In this document: piece after piece, positions 8,029 to 8,778 of the stretch | Layout of the letters: each line of letters begins with the position of its first letter | Numbering within the stretch: the stretch's first letter is position 1 | From: Bdellovibrionaceae bacterium UBA2316 | Lineage (GTDB): Bacteria; Bdellovibrionota; Bdellovibrionia; Bdellovibrionales; Bdellovibrionaceae | NCBI GenBank assembly: GCA_002345205.1 | Contig: DDVI01000073.1 | Span: 1-8,778, forward strand | Direction: 5' to 3' | DNA: 8,778 nt | Notes under the pieces: model-generated | What the model saw: the letters and a program-made list of their open reading frames with translations, nothing else | The model's database searches: none | Told to the model about the DNA's origin: nothing | Position numbers and translations under genes: made by a program

Positions 8029-8044
8029 GTTCTCAATATAGAAC
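8029..8044. repeat. Short inverted repeat in the giant gene's upstream region
   Basis: GTTCT (8029-8033) and AGAAC (8040-8044) form perfect 5-bp arms around CAATAT. It lies 80-95 bases upstream of the giant gene's ATG and overlaps the only TATATT-like box on the minus strand, so it could be an operator. The arms are short and a chance origin is possible. Confidence 0.3.
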
Positions 8045-8063
8045 GTTTCAAAAATATAAAGTT

Positions 8064-8090
8064 TAGTGATTTATAAATCGTAGTGATTTA
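8064..8090. promoter_or_regulatory. Candidate operator: 12-bp palindrome inside a 17-bp-spaced direct repeat
   Basis: TAGTGATTTA occurs twice, at 8064-8073 and 8081-8090, with starts 17 bases apart. The first copy runs into the perfect palindrome GATTTATAAATC (8068-8079). This lies about 115-140 bases upstream of the giant gene's start, a plausible place for an activator or repressor of the operon. The AT-rich background makes such repeats easier to get by chance. Confidence 0.35.
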
Positions 8091-8215
8091 ATTTTGCGCG
8101 AATGCTGTTTTGACTAGAAATTAACGCTAGCGAGTAAAATCTCTAAATTTGTACCGATAGACATAGATTCTGATTCAACGCTTCAGAGTTTACCAACATC
8201 GCAACTAATACGGAA

Positions 8216-8362
8216 ATGATAAAACCCACAGGCACATATTCACTTGCGGCAGCATATGATCCACTAAATGAGGCGCTTCCTCGTGCATACCCCGAAGAGC
8301 AGCACCTTGGACAACCTCTCTTCTTTACAAGAAAAGCCTATATCCGAGATTCCAGACTTTAA
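8216..8362 (+). CDS. Doubtful 48-residue ORF
   Basis: ATG at 8216 opens 48 codons ending in TAA (8360-8362). The peptide begins MIKPTGTYSLAAAYDP and ends KAYIRDSRL. Its composition is protein-like, with no hydrophobic segment. In the same frame the ORF is open upstream to a TGA near 8170, so it may be part of a decayed or longer reading frame. The ribosome binding site is weak (CGGA only). A TTGACT/TAAAAT promoter-like pair lies about 75 bases upstream but with 19-base spacing. I recognise no family. It may be a real small protein, a gene remnant or chance. Confidence 0.2.
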   Translation: MIKPTGTYSLAAAYDPLNEALPRAYPEEQHLGQPLFFTRKAYIRDSRL

Positions 8363-8377
8363 AACGCGAGATTAACC

Positions 8378-8419
8378 GGGGTAAATACCCCCTCCATTGC
8401 CCTATAGTGAAGGGTAAAT
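8378..8419. promoter_or_regulatory. Candidate operator: GGGGTAAATACCCC palindrome plus second GGGTAAAT copy
   Basis: GGGGTA and TACCCC are perfect 6-bp arms around AA at 8378-8391. A second GGGTAAAT lies at 8412-8419, exactly 33 bases after the first copy (8379-8386), about three helical turns. The pair sits 66-107 bases before the plus-strand gene's ATG and flanks TATAGT (8403-8408), which fits a control site for that gene. The GC-rich arms stand out in an AT-rich region. The hairpin with a 2-base loop is not a good terminator because no T-run follows. Confidence 0.4.
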
Positions 8420-8484
8420 GAATTTTAAAAACTAAAATTTTAACAAATTGCCGCCAATTCTTTTAGCACAAGGGGAACAATATA

Positions 8485-8778
8485 ATGCTAACAACACGAA
8501 ATAATAGTGAAAAATTAAAACTGAAAATCAACCGAAAAACTTCCATTTCCTATGCTGTGGCGATTGCTAAAAAGTTTGGGTTCATTTCTAGAGCGTTCTT
8601 TTGGGACTATTTGACTCCAAAGCCAAGAAGCACCAAATATTTCTATTGGGACCTTTTCTTAAACTCAAAATTCTTTATTCCTTACCGTGAGATTGAGGAG
8701 AGTTCGGAGTTTTTTTACTTAAACTCTAAAAAATCAAATTCAACCAATGACGATATTGAAACCGTCAGCAGGCGAAGT
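8485..8778 (+). CDS. Hypothetical protein, 3' end outside the window (possible helix-turn-helix)
   Basis: The reading frame from ATG at 8485 stays open for 98 codons to the window's edge. AGGGGA (8471-8476), eight bases upstream, is a strong ribosome binding site that decides this start. There is no signal peptide: the N-terminus is polar and basic (MLTTRNNSEKLKLKINRK), so the protein is probably cytoplasmic. Residues of about 20-65 are rich in aromatic and basic residues and look helical (AVAIAKKFGFISRAFFWDY, then RSTKYFYWDLFLNSKFF). This layout resembles a winged helix-turn-helix of the replication-relaxation or plasmid-type DNA-binding sort, but I cannot assign a family. From residue 75 the sequence becomes Ser/Asn/Asp-rich, like a linker. 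It is transcribed away from the operon, and its product could in principle regulate it, but nothing in the sequence shows this. Confidence 0.72.
   Translation, partial: MLTTRNNSEKLKLKINRKTSISYAVAIAKKFGFISRAFFWDYLTPKPRSTKYFYWDLFLNSKFFIPYREIEESSEFFYLNSKKSNSTNDDIETVSRRS

Larger units (their letters stand above)
7950..8484. other. Divergent intergenic region with unassigned promoters
   Basis: These 535 bases separate the divergently transcribed giant gene and the plus-strand gene at 8485, so both promoters should lie here. The minus-strand leader contains CTTTA/TAAAG (7990-8006), which could form a small hairpin. On the plus strand, TTGACT (8110-8115) and TAAAAT (8135-8140) resemble promoter boxes, but their 19-base spacing is long. 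TATAGT (8403-8408) has no good -35 partner. On the minus strand TATATT (8040 to 8035) also lacks one. I see no tRNA, riboswitch or terminator. A 48-codon ORF is listed separately. Confidence 0.55.

Overview
This AT-rich window holds a three-gene block on the minus strand (about 7949 down to 164) that encodes exported proteins. A 535-base divergent intergenic region follows, and then the 5' end of a plus-strand gene that runs off the right edge. All three minus-strand genes start with ATG behind good purine-rich ribosome binding sites, lie 18 and 55 bases apart, and begin with signal peptides, so they look like one operon. The PKD-rich modular secreted protein, the MepA-like domain and the Gram-negative style signal peptides suggest a Gram-negative bacterium. 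A Bdellovibrio/Bacteriovorax-like lineage (Bdellovibrionota) is my best guess, but this rests on protein style only and is not proven by the window.

The first gene of the operon (7949 to 1752) encodes a 2065-residue mosaic protein. In order it has a signal peptide, an N-terminal beta-sandwich module, two PKD domains, an Ig-like domain, two more PKD domains, several hundred residues of beta-rich modules I cannot name, a MepA/M74-like zinc peptidase domain (about residues 1130-1300), a short linker domain, and a Ser/Thr/Asn/Val/Ile-rich repeat tail of about 580 residues that reads as a long beta-helix. The peptidase call rests on HxxHxTGxxVDI and HxxHxH motifs that line up with E. coli MepA as I recall it, including all three expected zinc ligands. 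The protein thus looks like a giant surface or secreted adhesin-like scaffold that carries a predicted peptidoglycan endopeptidase.

The second gene (1733 to 1224) encodes a small secreted protein made almost wholly of hexapeptide-type repeats, the same general architecture as the giant's tail. The third (1168 to 164) encodes a secreted protein with ten cysteines and no family I recognise. Together they may form an extracytoplasmic assembly: a long rod with an enzymatic domain, a small beta-helix partner and a disulfide-stabilised accessory protein. This is inference.

The intergenic region 7950-8484 must carry the divergent promoters. I see several short palindromes and direct repeats, one doubtful 48-codon ORF, and no convincing consensus promoter. 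The partial plus-strand gene at 8485 encodes a basic, aromatic-rich N-terminus that may hold a helix-turn-helix. The left 163 bases hold no gene that I can support.
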